DNA of 64,000 bases from Sulfurovum sp. UBA4779 (GTDB lineage Bacteria; Campylobacterota; Campylobacteria; Campylobacterales; Sulfurovaceae): NCBI GenBank assembly GCA_002403155.1, contig DHHF01000006.1, positions 124,001 through 188,000 of the forward strand, written 5' to 3'. Shown here one piece after another: positions 40,578 to 49,366 of this stretch. The translations under genes and the position numbers were made by a program. Each line of letters begins with the position of its first letter. Position 1 is the first letter of the stretch. A model generated the notes under the pieces. That model had not been told where the DNA came from, ran no database searches, and saw only the letters and a program-made list of their open reading frames with translations.

Positions 40578-41858
40578 TTAGATATCTCGCGGGTCTACGA
40601 TCTTCCCGGCAATCGCCGAAGCTGCAGCGACCGCTGAATTGGCAAGATAGATTTCGGAGCTTCTTGCACCCATCCTTCCTACAAAGTTTCGGTTCGTTGT
40701 CGCAACGCATCTTTCGCCATCCCCAAGGATACCCATATATCCTCCTAGGCATGCGCCGCATGTAGGGTTGGAAACCACTGCGCCTGCTTCGATAAGAATG
40801 TCCAGCAACCCTTCATGTTCTGCTTGCAAAAGAATCTTTTGCGTAGCGGGCGTTACGATCATGCGGGTATGCTTTGCCACCCTTTTGCCTTTCATGATCT
40901 TTGCAGCGATTCTTAGATCCTCGATGCGCCCGTTTGTGCAAGAACCTATCATTACCTGATCGATCTTGATATCATCTGCAACTGCCTGCTCTACGGGTTT
41001 GCCGTTGGAAGGGAGAAACGGATAGGCAATGACCGGAGAAAGGGCTGCCGTATCGATAATGATCGTTTGACAGTACTGCGCATCTCCGTCTGCATAATGG
41101 ATCTTTGGCTCCGCTCTCAAGCTGCCGTTCGCTTCTTTTCTCTCTTCAAGATATTTCAATGTCACCTCATCGACCGCAAAGATACCGTTTTTGGCTCCGG
41201 CCTCGATTGCCATATTTGCGATAGAAAACCTGTCTGCCATATCCAGATACTGTACCGCTTCGCCGGTAAACTCGATCGCTTTATATAACGCACCGTCCAC
41301 TCCGATCATACGGATAAGCTCCAGGATGATATCTTTGCCGTAGATATGCTTGCCGGGCTTTCCTTTCAAAACGACTTTGATCGTCTCAGGCACTTTGAAC
41401 CAGTTGCCCCCGGTTATCATCCCAAAAGCAAGGTCCGTACTTCCCATGCCCGTAGAGAATGCACCAAGCGCCCCGTGTGTACAGGTATGGGAATCTGCCC
41501 CGATGATCACATCTCCGGGAACTACCAATCCTTTCTCCGGAAGCAAAGCATGCTCGATCCCCATATCTTTTTCATCAAAAAAATATTTTAGATCATGTTT
41601 ATACGCAAAATCTCTGCTTATTTTTGCCTGATTTGCAGAAGCAATATCTTTTGCGGGGATATAATGATCCATCACGATACAAAAATTATCGGGCCTGGCC
41701 AATTTCTCAGCCCCGCTCTCCTCGAAAGCACGAATCGAGATAGGGGTCGTAATATCGTTGCCGATGATCATATCGATATCTACTCTTACGATCTCTCCTG
41801 CTTTGACCGCATACCCTGCATGTTCAGAAAAGATCTTCTCCGTAATGGTTTGTCCCAT
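40578..41858 (-). CDS. leuC: 3-isopropylmalate dehydratase large subunit
   Basis: A 426-aa aconitase-family enzyme of leucine synthesis. Cluster-binding cysteines are in IGSCTNGRIEDLRIA and SNPTCGACLGGYMG, plus the early GADSHTCTHGALGAFSTGMG. The length (about 420 aa) marks the short LeuC type found in archaea and many Campylobacterota rather than the 470-aa enterobacterial form; some relatives act as homoaconitase. The small subunit LeuD is not in the window. It is divergent from the NFACT gene. Confidence 0.93.
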   Translation of the reverse strand: MGQTITEKIFSEHAGYAVKAGEIVRVDIDMIIGNDITTPISIRAFEESGAEKLARPDNFCIVMDHYIPAKDIASANQAKISRDFAYKHDLKYFFDEKDMGIEHALLPEKGLVVPGDVIIGADSHTCTHGALGAFSTGMGSTDLAFGMITGGNWFKVPETIKVVLKGKPGKHIYGKDIILELIRMIGVDGALYKAIEFTGEAVQYLDMADRFSIANMAIEAGAKNGIFAVDEVTLKYLEERKEANGSLRAEPKIHYADGDAQYCQTIIIDTAALSPVIAYPFLPSNGKPVEQAVADDIKIDQVMIGSCTNGRIEDLRIAAKIMKGKRVAKHTRMIVTPATQKILLQAEHEGLLDILIEAGAVVSNPTCGACLGGYMGILGDGERCVATTNRNFVGRMGARSSEIYLANSAVAAASAIAGKIVDPRDI

Positions 41859-42013
41859 TGATTATCCTTGGTTAAATACTGTTTATGTTGTGTGAATTAT
41901 ACCAAAATATTTTTATGGTAAAATTCCATCAGATATATCCTGTCATTTTGAGCCTTGCCTCCTCTCATTACAAAAAGGCTTACGATAGATCAAATCAGCA
42001 AAAAAGACCATCT

Positions 42014-43357
42014 ATGAAACTGTATGAACTTCAAGCCATTGCCAAACGCCTGGGCAAATTTACCACTATCAGCCGTGCCAGACGAACCGAAGACAATACC
42101 ATTGAGATCACATTTGAAAAAAATGACAGTTATTTGTTCAATCTTACAAGAAGCCATTCGACTGTCTGCAAAGCTCCTTCGCAAAGGCCGCTTCAAGGAT
42201 ACAATGCCCCTTTTGACATGCTGCTTCACAGCCTGCTCTCCGGCAGCAAACTGCTTGAAGTTTCCATACCTCAAAACGACCGTATCCTTCGCTTTAAAGT
42301 AGCACCGAAAAGCAGCTATAAAGACCAAATCGTCTACCTGCAGATGGAATTTACGGGGAAAAACACCAATGCCATTCTTATAGATGAAAATGAAGTCGTC
42401 ATAGAAGCACTCAGGCATATCGATGCACAGAGCTCATTTCGCATCATTCGGCCGGGAGCGGAACTTCTTGCCGTTCCGCCTCTTGAAAGAAAGGAAACGC
42501 CTCAGAGCATAGAAGATATCGATGTCTATCTAGAAACAATTTACCGAAAAATTCAGGAAAAAAAAGTTGCAGAGCTCAAAAAGCAGAAATGCTCCCAGAT
42601 AGAAAAAAAGATCCGAAAACTTGAACAGCTTTTAGCGCAGCTTCCAAGCCCGGACACACTTAAAGAAGAAGAAGCGGCCTACAAAAATTATGCCAATATT
42701 ATTTTGGCAAATCTCTATCGGATCAAACCGTACGATACAAAACTTGAAACCTATGATTTTGAAGGCAGAGAGATCACCGTGCCTTTGCCTAAAAATATCA
42801 AAATAACCCGCCTGGGCGATTACTTTTTTAACCTTGCAAAACGCGCAAAAAGCAAAGCAGCCCACATCCATATCGAAAAAGAAAACCTGGAGAGCAAAAA
42901 AAATTTTTATGAAAATATCTACTACGCTCTATCGCAGGCCAAAGATCCTTATACGCTGGAACTTCTCGTTCCAAAACGCGCCAAAGCACAGCGCAAAAAA
43001 GAGAAGCTCAAAGAAGGGGAACTTTTTTGGATTGACGATTATAAAATCTTTGTGGGCCGAAACAGCAGTGAAAACCAAAAACTCCTTGCACGTGCCAAAG
43101 CCAACGATATATGGATGCATATACGCAATCTTCCTTCTTCCCATGTGATCATCAGAACCGACAAACAAAACCTTCCTCAAAACATCATTGAAGCCGCAGC
43201 AAAACTTTGTGTTGATTTTTCCGTCAAAAATCCCGGCGATTATGAGGTGGACTACACCAAACGCAAATTTGTAAAAATCCAGCAAGGCTCAAATGTTCTA
43301 TATAACCAATACCAAACCGTTCGCGTTACAAAAGAAGGCGTAGAAGTCAGAATTTAA
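42014..43357 (+). CDS. NFACT-family (RqcH/Rqc2-like) protein
   Basis: A 447-aa protein. N-terminal NFACT-N segment (MKLYELQAIAKRLGKFTTIS; FTGKNTNAILIDENEVVIEA; IIRPGAELLAVPP), a lysine-rich coiled coil in the middle (about 175-290), and the NFACT-R domain with NDIWMHIRNLPSSHVIIRTD, the hallmark D-W-H-SSHV motif. RqcH binds stalled 50S-peptidyl-tRNA complexes and adds alanine tails. This protein is shorter than Bacillus RqcH (about 570 aa). I use ATG 42014, since relatives begin MK(L/Y); the frame is open from 41885. The ribosome site is weak (AAAAAAGACC). Confidence 0.82.
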   Translation: MKLYELQAIAKRLGKFTTISRARRTEDNTIEITFEKNDSYLFNLTRSHSTVCKAPSQRPLQGYNAPFDMLLHSLLSGSKLLEVSIPQNDRILRFKVAPKSSYKDQIVYLQMEFTGKNTNAILIDENEVVIEALRHIDAQSSFRIIRPGAELLAVPPLERKETPQSIEDIDVYLETIYRKIQEKKVAELKKQKCSQIEKKIRKLEQLLAQLPSPDTLKEEEAAYKNYANIILANLYRIKPYDTKLETYDFEGREITVPLPKNIKITRLGDYFFNLAKRAKSKAAHIHIEKENLESKKNFYENIYYALSQAKDPYTLELLVPKRAKAQRKKEKLKEGELFWIDDYKIFVGRNSSENQKLLARAKANDIWMHIRNLPSSHVIIRTDKQNLPQNIIEAAAKLCVDFSVKNPGDYEVDYTKRKFVKIQQGSNVLYNQYQTVRVTKEGVEVRI

Positions 43358-43374
43358 CCGATCCGGAAGTACCC

Positions 43375-43397
43375 TATAATTTAAAGCATGGTATAAT
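43375..43397 (+). promoter_or_regulatory. Two candidate -10 boxes for the cdsA operon
   Basis: TATAAT occurs at 43375-43380 (CCCTATAATTT) and at 43392-43397 (ATGGTATAATCTT), 50 and 33 bp before the cdsA ATG. Either could start the cdsA-dxr-hydrolase transcript. The ribosome site is AAAGAGGAGCTGCAGCA. Confidence 0.55.
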
Positions 43398-43430
43398 CTT
43401 TCAAATTCTCAAAAAAGAGGAGCTGCAGCA

Positions 43431-44189
43431 ATGACTAGAATTTTTACGGACTATCAGGAGCGATGGCTGACAGGAGTTGCGCTTTTGGCATTGGTCGGGT
43501 TCATTGGATGGATGGATAGTTTTTTTGTAATGTGGGCCTTTTTAGGGTTGATTTATATTTTTGCATTTTACGAAGCAATGAAACTTTTTGACCTGACGGC
43601 TCCGTCTATGTATGTATGGGCGGTAGTGTTATGGATCGTTGCCTATTTTTACCCTAACCCTGATGATCTTTTTTTCTTGATGGCTGTTATTTTTGCTTCT
43701 TCTCTTGCCTATTTTCATAATTTTGACAAAAGATTGCTTTTACCGTTTCTCTATCCTGTCAGCGGCATACTTTTTTTCCTGATTTTGTATCAAGATTTTG
43801 GCATTGCCGCTATGTTTTGGCTGCTTGTAACAGTAGCGTTCACTGATGTGGGTGCCTTTTTTACGGGCAAAGCGATAGGAAAAACCAAGTTTTCCGATAC
43901 TTCACCGAACAAAACAGTAGAAGGTGTTATAGGAGGCGTGATCGCAGCTACTGCCGCGGGAAGTTTTGCGGGGCTTTACATTGTAGATTGGGGTACGGCT
44001 TTTGTCGTAAGTTTAGTAACCTCTGTCGCTTCGGTATTTGGGGATCTTTTTGAAAGCTATCTTAAACGTGAAGCCGGAGTAAAAGACAGCGGAGACCTTC
44101 TTCCGGGGCATGGTGGAATACTGGATAGAATCGACGGATATCTCTTTGGGGCGATTATCATGGTTATTGCGCTAAGATCGCTTTTGTAG
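43431..44189 (+). CDS. cdsA: Phosphatidate cytidylyltransferase
   Basis: A 252-aa membrane enzyme making CDP-diacylglycerol from phosphatidate and CTP. Six or seven helices; the family signature is GDLFESYLKREAGVKDSGDL followed by LPGHGGILDRIDG. TDVGAFFTGKAIGKTKFSD holds the metal/CTP site. It starts a plus-strand run and is 7 bp before dxr. Confidence 0.95.
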   Translation: MTRIFTDYQERWLTGVALLALVGFIGWMDSFFVMWAFLGLIYIFAFYEAMKLFDLTAPSMYVWAVVLWIVAYFYPNPDDLFFLMAVIFASSLAYFHNFDKRLLLPFLYPVSGILFFLILYQDFGIAAMFWLLVTVAFTDVGAFFTGKAIGKTKFSDTSPNKTVEGVIGGVIAATAAGSFAGLYIVDWGTAFVVSLVTSVASVFGDLFESYLKREAGVKDSGDLLPGHGGILDRIDGYLFGAIIMVIALRSLL

Positions 44190-44196
44190 TTTTGTG

Positions 44197-45276
44197 ATGT
44201 CCAGTATCGTTCTTCTTGGCTCGACCGGGTCGATAGGCATCAATACATTGCTTGTTGCCCAACGCTACAATATCCCAATTGAAGCATTGGTTGCAGGAAA
44301 CAATATTGATTTGCTTAATGCCCAAATCAAAATACACCGTCCCAAAATCGTTGCCATTGCCAACGAAAATGATCGGAAAAAAGTCGATCATCCCCATGTA
44401 CTTTGCGGAGAGCAAGGAATCTTAGAGCTTATCGAAATTTCTCAAAGCCCAACCGTCGTCAATGCATTGGTAGGCTATGTAGGACTGGCTCCCACCATCA
44501 AAGCAACAACACTTGGCAAAAAAGTGGCGCTTGCCAATAAAGAATCGCTTGTTGTCGCAGGGGAATTTATCGATACCTCCCTGATCACCCCCATTGACAG
44601 TGAACATTTTGGATTGTGGTATCTTCTCAACAAGCGCCCCCCTTCCAAACTCTATATCACTGCCAGCGGCGGGGCATTTAGAGAATGGGACATCCAAAAA
44701 ATGGCATCCGCTTCCTTTGCCGATGCACTCAAGCATCCCAATTGGTCCATGGGAAACAAAATTACCATCGATTCTGCTACCATGACCAACAAACTCTTTG
44801 AGCTTTTAGAAGCCAAATGGCTTTTTCATACGACACAGATCGATGCAGTCATAGAAAAAAAATCCATCATCCATGCCCTAGTGGAGTTCAAAGATGGCTC
44901 AACCACGGCTCATTTTGCCGGTGTGGATATGAAATTGCCGATTGCCTTTGCGCTGATGGATGAAATCCATGAGCCTATTTTGCCCCCTACCGATTTGCTA
45001 AAGATAGGGCAAATAGAATTTTTGCCTATCCGCGAGGAACGCTATCCCATCTGGCAAATCAAATCGCATCTTTTGGCCCATCCGCATCTGGGTGTCGTCA
45101 TCAACGCTGCGAACGAAGAAGCCATCAAATTTTTTGAACAAGAAAAGTGTTCTTTTTTTGGGATGAGCGATATCGTTTTGGATGCCTATCAGAAATTTGA
45201 AAATATCCGGCCCAAAAACATTGATGAAATCATCATAGCCGACAAAGAAACAAGGGCCTACCTTCATGCAAAATAA
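44197..45276 (+). CDS. dxr: 1-deoxy-D-xylulose 5-phosphate reductoisomerase
   Basis: A 359-aa enzyme of the MEP isoprenoid path. Visible: VLLGSTGSIGINTLLVA (NADPH loop), LANKESLVVAGEF, PIDSEHFGLW (metal site), ITASGGAFREW (flexible loop) and HPNWSMGNKITIDSATMTNK. The ATG at 44197 is used; a GTG three bases earlier is possible. It is adjacent to cdsA as in many bacteria. The next gene overlaps its end by 11 bp. Confidence 0.96.
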   Translation: MSSIVLLGSTGSIGINTLLVAQRYNIPIEALVAGNNIDLLNAQIKIHRPKIVAIANENDRKKVDHPHVLCGEQGILELIEISQSPTVVNALVGYVGLAPTIKATTLGKKVALANKESLVVAGEFIDTSLITPIDSEHFGLWYLLNKRPPSKLYITASGGAFREWDIQKMASASFADALKHPNWSMGNKITIDSATMTNKLFELLEAKWLFHTTQIDAVIEKKSIIHALVEFKDGSTTAHFAGVDMKLPIAFALMDEIHEPILPPTDLLKIGQIEFLPIREERYPIWQIKSHLLAHPHLGVVINAANEEAIKFFEQEKCSFFGMSDIVLDAYQKFENIRPKNIDEIIIADKETRAYLHAK

Positions 45277-45805
45277 AGTTCTTATCTTGCATGGCTGGGG
45301 AGGCAGCGATGCGCCCCATTGGCAAGCCGAACTGGCGGCAGAAGCGGCAAAAAATTACGGCACCGTCTCTTTTCCTCTGCTTGACAACTGCCACTTTCCC
45401 ACTAAAAACCGTTGGATAAAACAGCTCAAAGGGATTCTTGAAGATTTTAAGCCGGACACTGTTATATGTCACTCCCTTGCCAATACCCTCTGGTTTTGGC
45501 TTTCACAGGACAAAATACCCGCGATCAAACGTCTTTTTCTTGTATCGCCGCCTTCTCTTGCCACACAGATTGAAACGATCAAAACCTTCTTTCCCTGCCC
45601 CCTGCCCGATACTCTGCATGCCAAAGAGATCACGATGATCGTCTCTGACAACGATCCCTATATTACCCCGGAAGAGGCACGCAAGATCGCCGGCCATTTT
45701 GGGATCACACCGATCATCCTTCACAACGCGGGCCACATCAATACCGATAGCGGGCACGGGAAATGGGAACTGATTGAAAAATTAGTCATCAAAAACAGGC
45801 AATGA
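45266..45805 (+). CDS. RBBP9/YdeN-family serine hydrolase
   Basis: A 179-aa alpha/beta hydrolase: VLILHGWGGSDAPHWQAELA opens, ICHSLANTLWFW holds the nucleophile serine, VSDNDPYITPEEA the aspartate and NAGHINTDSGHGKWELIEKL the histidine. The family is small and of varied, mostly unknown substrates. It overlaps dxr by 11 bp, so it is co-translated. It is separated from tsaD by a spacer with a heptamer repeat. Confidence 0.86.
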   Translation: MQNKVLILHGWGGSDAPHWQAELAAEAAKNYGTVSFPLLDNCHFPTKNRWIKQLKGILEDFKPDTVICHSLANTLWFWLSQDKIPAIKRLFLVSPPSLATQIETIKTFFPCPLPDTLHAKEITMIVSDNDPYITPEEARKIAGHFGITPIILHNAGHINTDSGHGKWELIEKLVIKNRQ

Positions 45806-45860
45806 ATCATTACAAAAGAAAATATAAGGAAAAAATAGTGCAAAGCCATCCCAACCAAAA

Positions 45861-45891
45861 TTTCTCATTTCTCATTTCTCATTTCTCATTT
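45861..45891 (+). repeat. Tandem heptamer repeat TTTCTCA
   Basis: Four full copies of TTTCTCA plus TTT, lying 24 bp before the tsaD start and just upstream of its ribosome site (CGGAGATTTTC). The repeat lies outside coding sequence. Confidence 0.75.
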
Positions 45892-45914
45892 GAAAATTCC
45901 ATTCGGAGATTTTC

Positions 45915-46928
45915 ATGATACTTAGCATTGAAAGCAGCTGCGATGACAGTTCTATCGCTGTAACCCGGATAGAGAACAAAAAAATACTCTATCATAAAAA
46001 AATTTCTCAAGAAACAGAGCACGCCTCTTATGGAGGCGTTGTGCCTGAGCTTGCATCAAGACTGCATGCGGTGGCATTGCCCGGGCTGCTGGAAGAAACC
46101 AAACCCTATTTGAATCAGCTTCAAGCTGTTGCCGTCACCCATCAGCCGGGGCTTGGGGTAACCCTGCTTGAGGGTATTGCCATGGCAAAAACACTGGCTA
46201 CATGCTTAAAAATACCCCTGATTGCAGTACATCATCTCAAAGCGCACATCTTCTCTTTGTTTATCGAAAAGCAGACCCTTATGCCGCTGCTTGTTTTGCT
46301 TATCTCGGGAGGGCATACTCAAATCATACGCGTGAAGGACTTTGAGCATATGGAAATTCTTGCAACCAGCATAGATGACAGCGTGGGGGAAAGTTTTGAC
46401 AAATGTGCCAAAATGATGGGATTGGGCTATCCAGGCGGCCCTGTCATAGAACAGCTTGCTCTTAAGGGCGACGAAAATCGTTTTGATCTTCCCGTTCCCT
46501 TACGCAATTCACCTTTGATGGCATTTTCGCTTTCAGGATTGAAAAACGCCGTACGGCTTAAAATCGAAGAATTCGGCGGAAGCGAAAAGATGAGCCCAAA
46601 AGACAAAGCGGATCTGGCAGCCTCGTTTCAAAAAGCGGTCAAACTTCATCTTATTCAAAAAAGCAAAAAAATTTTTGCTAAAGAACCCATCAAAGATTTT
46701 GCCATCGTAGGAGGCGCTTCGGCCAACCAATACCTTCGCAATGCCTATTTGGAACTTTGTAATGAATTTAAAAAAACACTGCACGTTGCCCCGTTAGAAT
46801 TTTGCTCAGACAATGCTGCAATGATCGGAAGATACGCAATCGACGCCTTTGAACGAAAACAATTTATCGACCCAAATAAGATCGATATCGTCAGCACCAA
46901 AAAACAGCAAAGCGGAACACTTCTTTAA
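45915..46928 (+). CDS. tsaD: tRNA N6-adenosine threonylcarbamoyltransferase
   Basis: A 337-aa enzyme placing threonylcarbamoyl on A37 of ANN-decoding tRNAs. Visible: SIESSCDDSSIAV, EQTEHASYGGVVPELASR-like start (quoted part: YGGVVPELASRLHAV), metal histidines in AVHHLKAHIFSLF, VLLISGGHTQIIRVKDF, DDSVGESFDKCAKMMGLGYP and VGGASANQYLR, CSDNAAMIGRYA. Length is normal. Start at ATG 45915 has GGAG nine bases ahead. gyrB follows after 122 bp. Confidence 0.95.
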   Translation: MILSIESSCDDSSIAVTRIENKKILYHKKISQETEHASYGGVVPELASRLHAVALPGLLEETKPYLNQLQAVAVTHQPGLGVTLLEGIAMAKTLATCLKIPLIAVHHLKAHIFSLFIEKQTLMPLLVLLISGGHTQIIRVKDFEHMEILATSIDDSVGESFDKCAKMMGLGYPGGPVIEQLALKGDENRFDLPVPLRNSPLMAFSLSGLKNAVRLKIEEFGGSEKMSPKDKADLAASFQKAVKLHLIQKSKKIFAKEPIKDFAIVGGASANQYLRNAYLELCNEFKKTLHVAPLEFCSDNAAMIGRYAIDAFERKQFIDPNKIDIVSTKKQQSGTLL

Positions 46929-47050
46929 CTTGGCTGCAAAATCCGCTTACACTAAACCGCCCTGTTGCCGGCAGCCCGCGACATCTAAGCTACTTTAGGA
47001 TAAAATATATTCTTTTAACAATCCACAAAATCCAAAATTGGAGTCTATGA

Positions 47051-49366
47051 ATGAGCGATTACGGTGCTAGCAATATTAAGGTTCTCAAAGGGCTTGAAGC
47101 AGTAAGAAAAAGACCGGGTATGTATATCGGGGATACTTCCGAAAAAGGGCTTCACCATCTTGTTTACGAAGTGGTAGACAACTCGATCGATGAGGCAATG
47201 GCAGGGTTTTGCGATACGATCAAAGTCACACTCACCAAAACCGGTTCTGCCATCATAGAAGACAATGGCCGCGGTATCCCCGTAGCCGAGCATCCAAGCG
47301 AAAAAATTTCTGCAGCAACCGTCGTACTTACCGTGCTTCATGCGGGCGGAAAATTTGACAAAGATACCTATAAAGTCTCGGGCGGACTTCACGGTGTAGG
47401 CGTTTCTGTTGTCAATGCCCTCTCCAAAGAGCTTCATCTTACCATCCACCGCGACGGAAGCACGCATGAGCAGACATTCAAAAAAGGTATCCCCCAAGAT
47501 CCTTTGGCTGTCACAGGAAGCAGTCGCAAAAAAGGAACCAAAATAGAATTTTGGCCTGATGAAACGATCTTTACCGAAGGTGTGGTTTTCCAAAAATCCA
47601 TTTTGATGAAACGTTTTAAGGAGCTTTGCTATCTCAACCCCCAAATCAAAATCGAATTTAAAGACGAAAGAGACGGAACACAGGAAGTTTTTCACTTCGA
47701 AGGCGGGTTGCGCCAATTTGTAGAGGATATGAACACAAAACCGCCTCTTTCCACTCCGCAATTCTTTCAAGGCAAGGCCGATGATATCGAGATCGATATT
47801 GCCATGATGTATTGTGATTCCGATACTGACAAAGTGCTCTCTTTTGTCAACAATATCAAAACACCGGAAGGCGGTACGCATGAAACGGGATTTAGAACCG
47901 GGCTTACCAGATCGCTTTCAAGCTATATTGCCAACAATGCCAACGCAAAAGAAAAAAATACAAAAATTACCGGGGATGATTGCAAGGAAGGATTGGTTGC
48001 TGTCATTTCTGTACGTGTCCCTGAGCCGCAATTTGAGGGACAAACTAAAGGAAAACTAGGCTCTAGCTATGTACGTCCTTTGGTTCAAAAATTCTTCTCG
48101 GAAAATTTTAACAAATATCTTGAAGAAACTCCGCTTGAGGCCAAGGCGATTATGGCGCAGGTACTGCTTGCCGCCAGAGGAAGGGATGCGGCTAAAAGAG
48201 CAAAAGATTTAGTCAAACGCAAAGACTCCATGAGCATCGGAACACTTCCCGGCAAGCTGGCTGATTGCCAAAGCAAAGATCCCGAAATATCCGAGATCTA
48301 TTTGGTGGAAGGGGATTCTGCGGGCGGCTCGGCAAAACAGGGCAGGGATAGAGTCTTTCAGGCCATTTTGCCGCTAAAAGGAAAAATCCTCAATGTAGAA
48401 AAAGCGCGATTGGATAAGATCCTCAAATCAGATGAAATTAAAAATATGATTACCGCTTTAGGCTGCGGCATCGGAGACGAATTTGACGAAGAAAGGCTTC
48501 GCTATCATAAGATTATCATTATGACCGATGCGGACGTTGACGGCAGCCACATTCAAACACTGCTGATGACTTTCTTCTTTAGATTTTTGCGTCCGATTAT
48601 CGAAAAAGGCTATTTGTATCTTGCGCAGCCGCCTCTGTACCGCTACAAAAAAGGCAAAAATGAAATCTATCTCAAAGATGACAAAGCGCTGAATGACTAC
48701 CTGATTGAAAACGGCATATCTGCCATAGAATGTGATACAATGGGCATGAATGACCTGGTTGATCTCTTTAAACTTGTGGCATACTACAAAATGACACTCA
48801 AAGAGATAGAAAAACGTTTTGCCCTGCCTCAAGTGCTCCGTTATATGATAGAAACACCCGATATCATAGGCTTATCCAACAAAGAGCTGGCGCTAACGAT
48901 AGAAAACTTTATCAACAATCTAGGGTATAATATTTTGAGCAAAAGCATCAATGATGAAACCATTCATCTTTTTGTGCAAACCAATGACGGGTTAGAAGAG
49001 CTTATCATAGATGATGTTCTTTTTACCAATCCTCATTATAACGAAGCCATCCATATCCGTCAAAAAATACAGGCCCATATTACCGATGAATTTAAAGACA
49101 AAGACCTGCTTCAATTGTTTGCCGAGGTAGAAGCTTCAGCAAAAAAAGGGGCTTATATCCAGCGATATAAAGGATTGGGAGAAATGAACCCCGAACAACT
49201 TTGGGAAACAACTATGACTCCCGAAAACCGAAGGCTGCTTCAAATAAAGATTGAAGACATAGAAGAGGCAAGCAATACCTTTACGCTCTTTATGGGGGAC
49301 GAGGTAGAACCAAGAAGAAACTACATCGAGAGCCATGCCAAAGATGTAAAACATCTGGATGTCTAA
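47051..49366 (+). CDS. gyrB: DNA gyrase subunit B
   Basis: A 771-aa type II topoisomerase subunit. Visible: GLEAVRKRPGMYIGDTSEKG, the ATP site YEVVDNSIDEAMAGF and IIEDNGRGIPV, KVSGGLHGVGVSVVNALS, the TOPRIM motifs VEGDSAGGSAKQGRDR and IIMTDADVDGSHIQTLLMTF, and the C-terminal QRYKGLGEMNPEQLWETTM. It introduces negative supercoils with GyrA (not in the window). The stop overlaps the next gene (TAATG), so the EAL-like protein is translated with gyrB. The 120 bp in front hold AT-rich promoter-like sequence (AGGATAAAATATATTC). Confidence 0.97.
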   Translation: MSDYGASNIKVLKGLEAVRKRPGMYIGDTSEKGLHHLVYEVVDNSIDEAMAGFCDTIKVTLTKTGSAIIEDNGRGIPVAEHPSEKISAATVVLTVLHAGGKFDKDTYKVSGGLHGVGVSVVNALSKELHLTIHRDGSTHEQTFKKGIPQDPLAVTGSSRKKGTKIEFWPDETIFTEGVVFQKSILMKRFKELCYLNPQIKIEFKDERDGTQEVFHFEGGLRQFVEDMNTKPPLSTPQFFQGKADDIEIDIAMMYCDSDTDKVLSFVNNIKTPEGGTHETGFRTGLTRSLSSYIANNANAKEKNTKITGDDCKEGLVAVISVRVPEPQFEGQTKGKLGSSYVRPLVQKFFSENFNKYLEETPLEAKAIMAQVLLAARGRDAAKRAKDLVKRKDSMSIGTLPGKLADCQSKDPEISEIYLVEGDSAGGSAKQGRDRVFQAILPLKGKILNVEKARLDKILKSDEIKNMITALGCGIGDEFDEERLRYHKIIIMTDADVDGSHIQTLLMTFFFRFLRPIIEKGYLYLAQPPLYRYKKGKNEIYLKDDKALNDYLIENGISAIECDTMGMNDLVDLFKLVAYYKMTLKEIEKRFALPQVLRYMIETPDIIGLSNKELALTIENFINNLGYNILSKSINDETIHLFVQTNDGLEELIIDDVLFTNPHYNEAIHIRQKIQAHITDEFKDKDLLQLFAEVEASAKKGAYIQRYKGLGEMNPEQLWETTMTPENRRLLQIKIEDIEEASNTFTLFMGDEVEPRRNYIESHAKDVKHLDV

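Noticed and set aside
40450..40761. N-terminal extension of the HESGH membrane protein
   Set aside because: It reads antisense-frame through the end of leuC and the palindromic element (HPELGSGSH); a good ATG with ribosome site lies at 40449.
47045..47881. Long minus-strand open frame (278 codons) opposite gyrB
   Set aside because: Exact antisense of the conserved GyrB ATPase domain; cysteine/phenylalanine-rich shadow composition.
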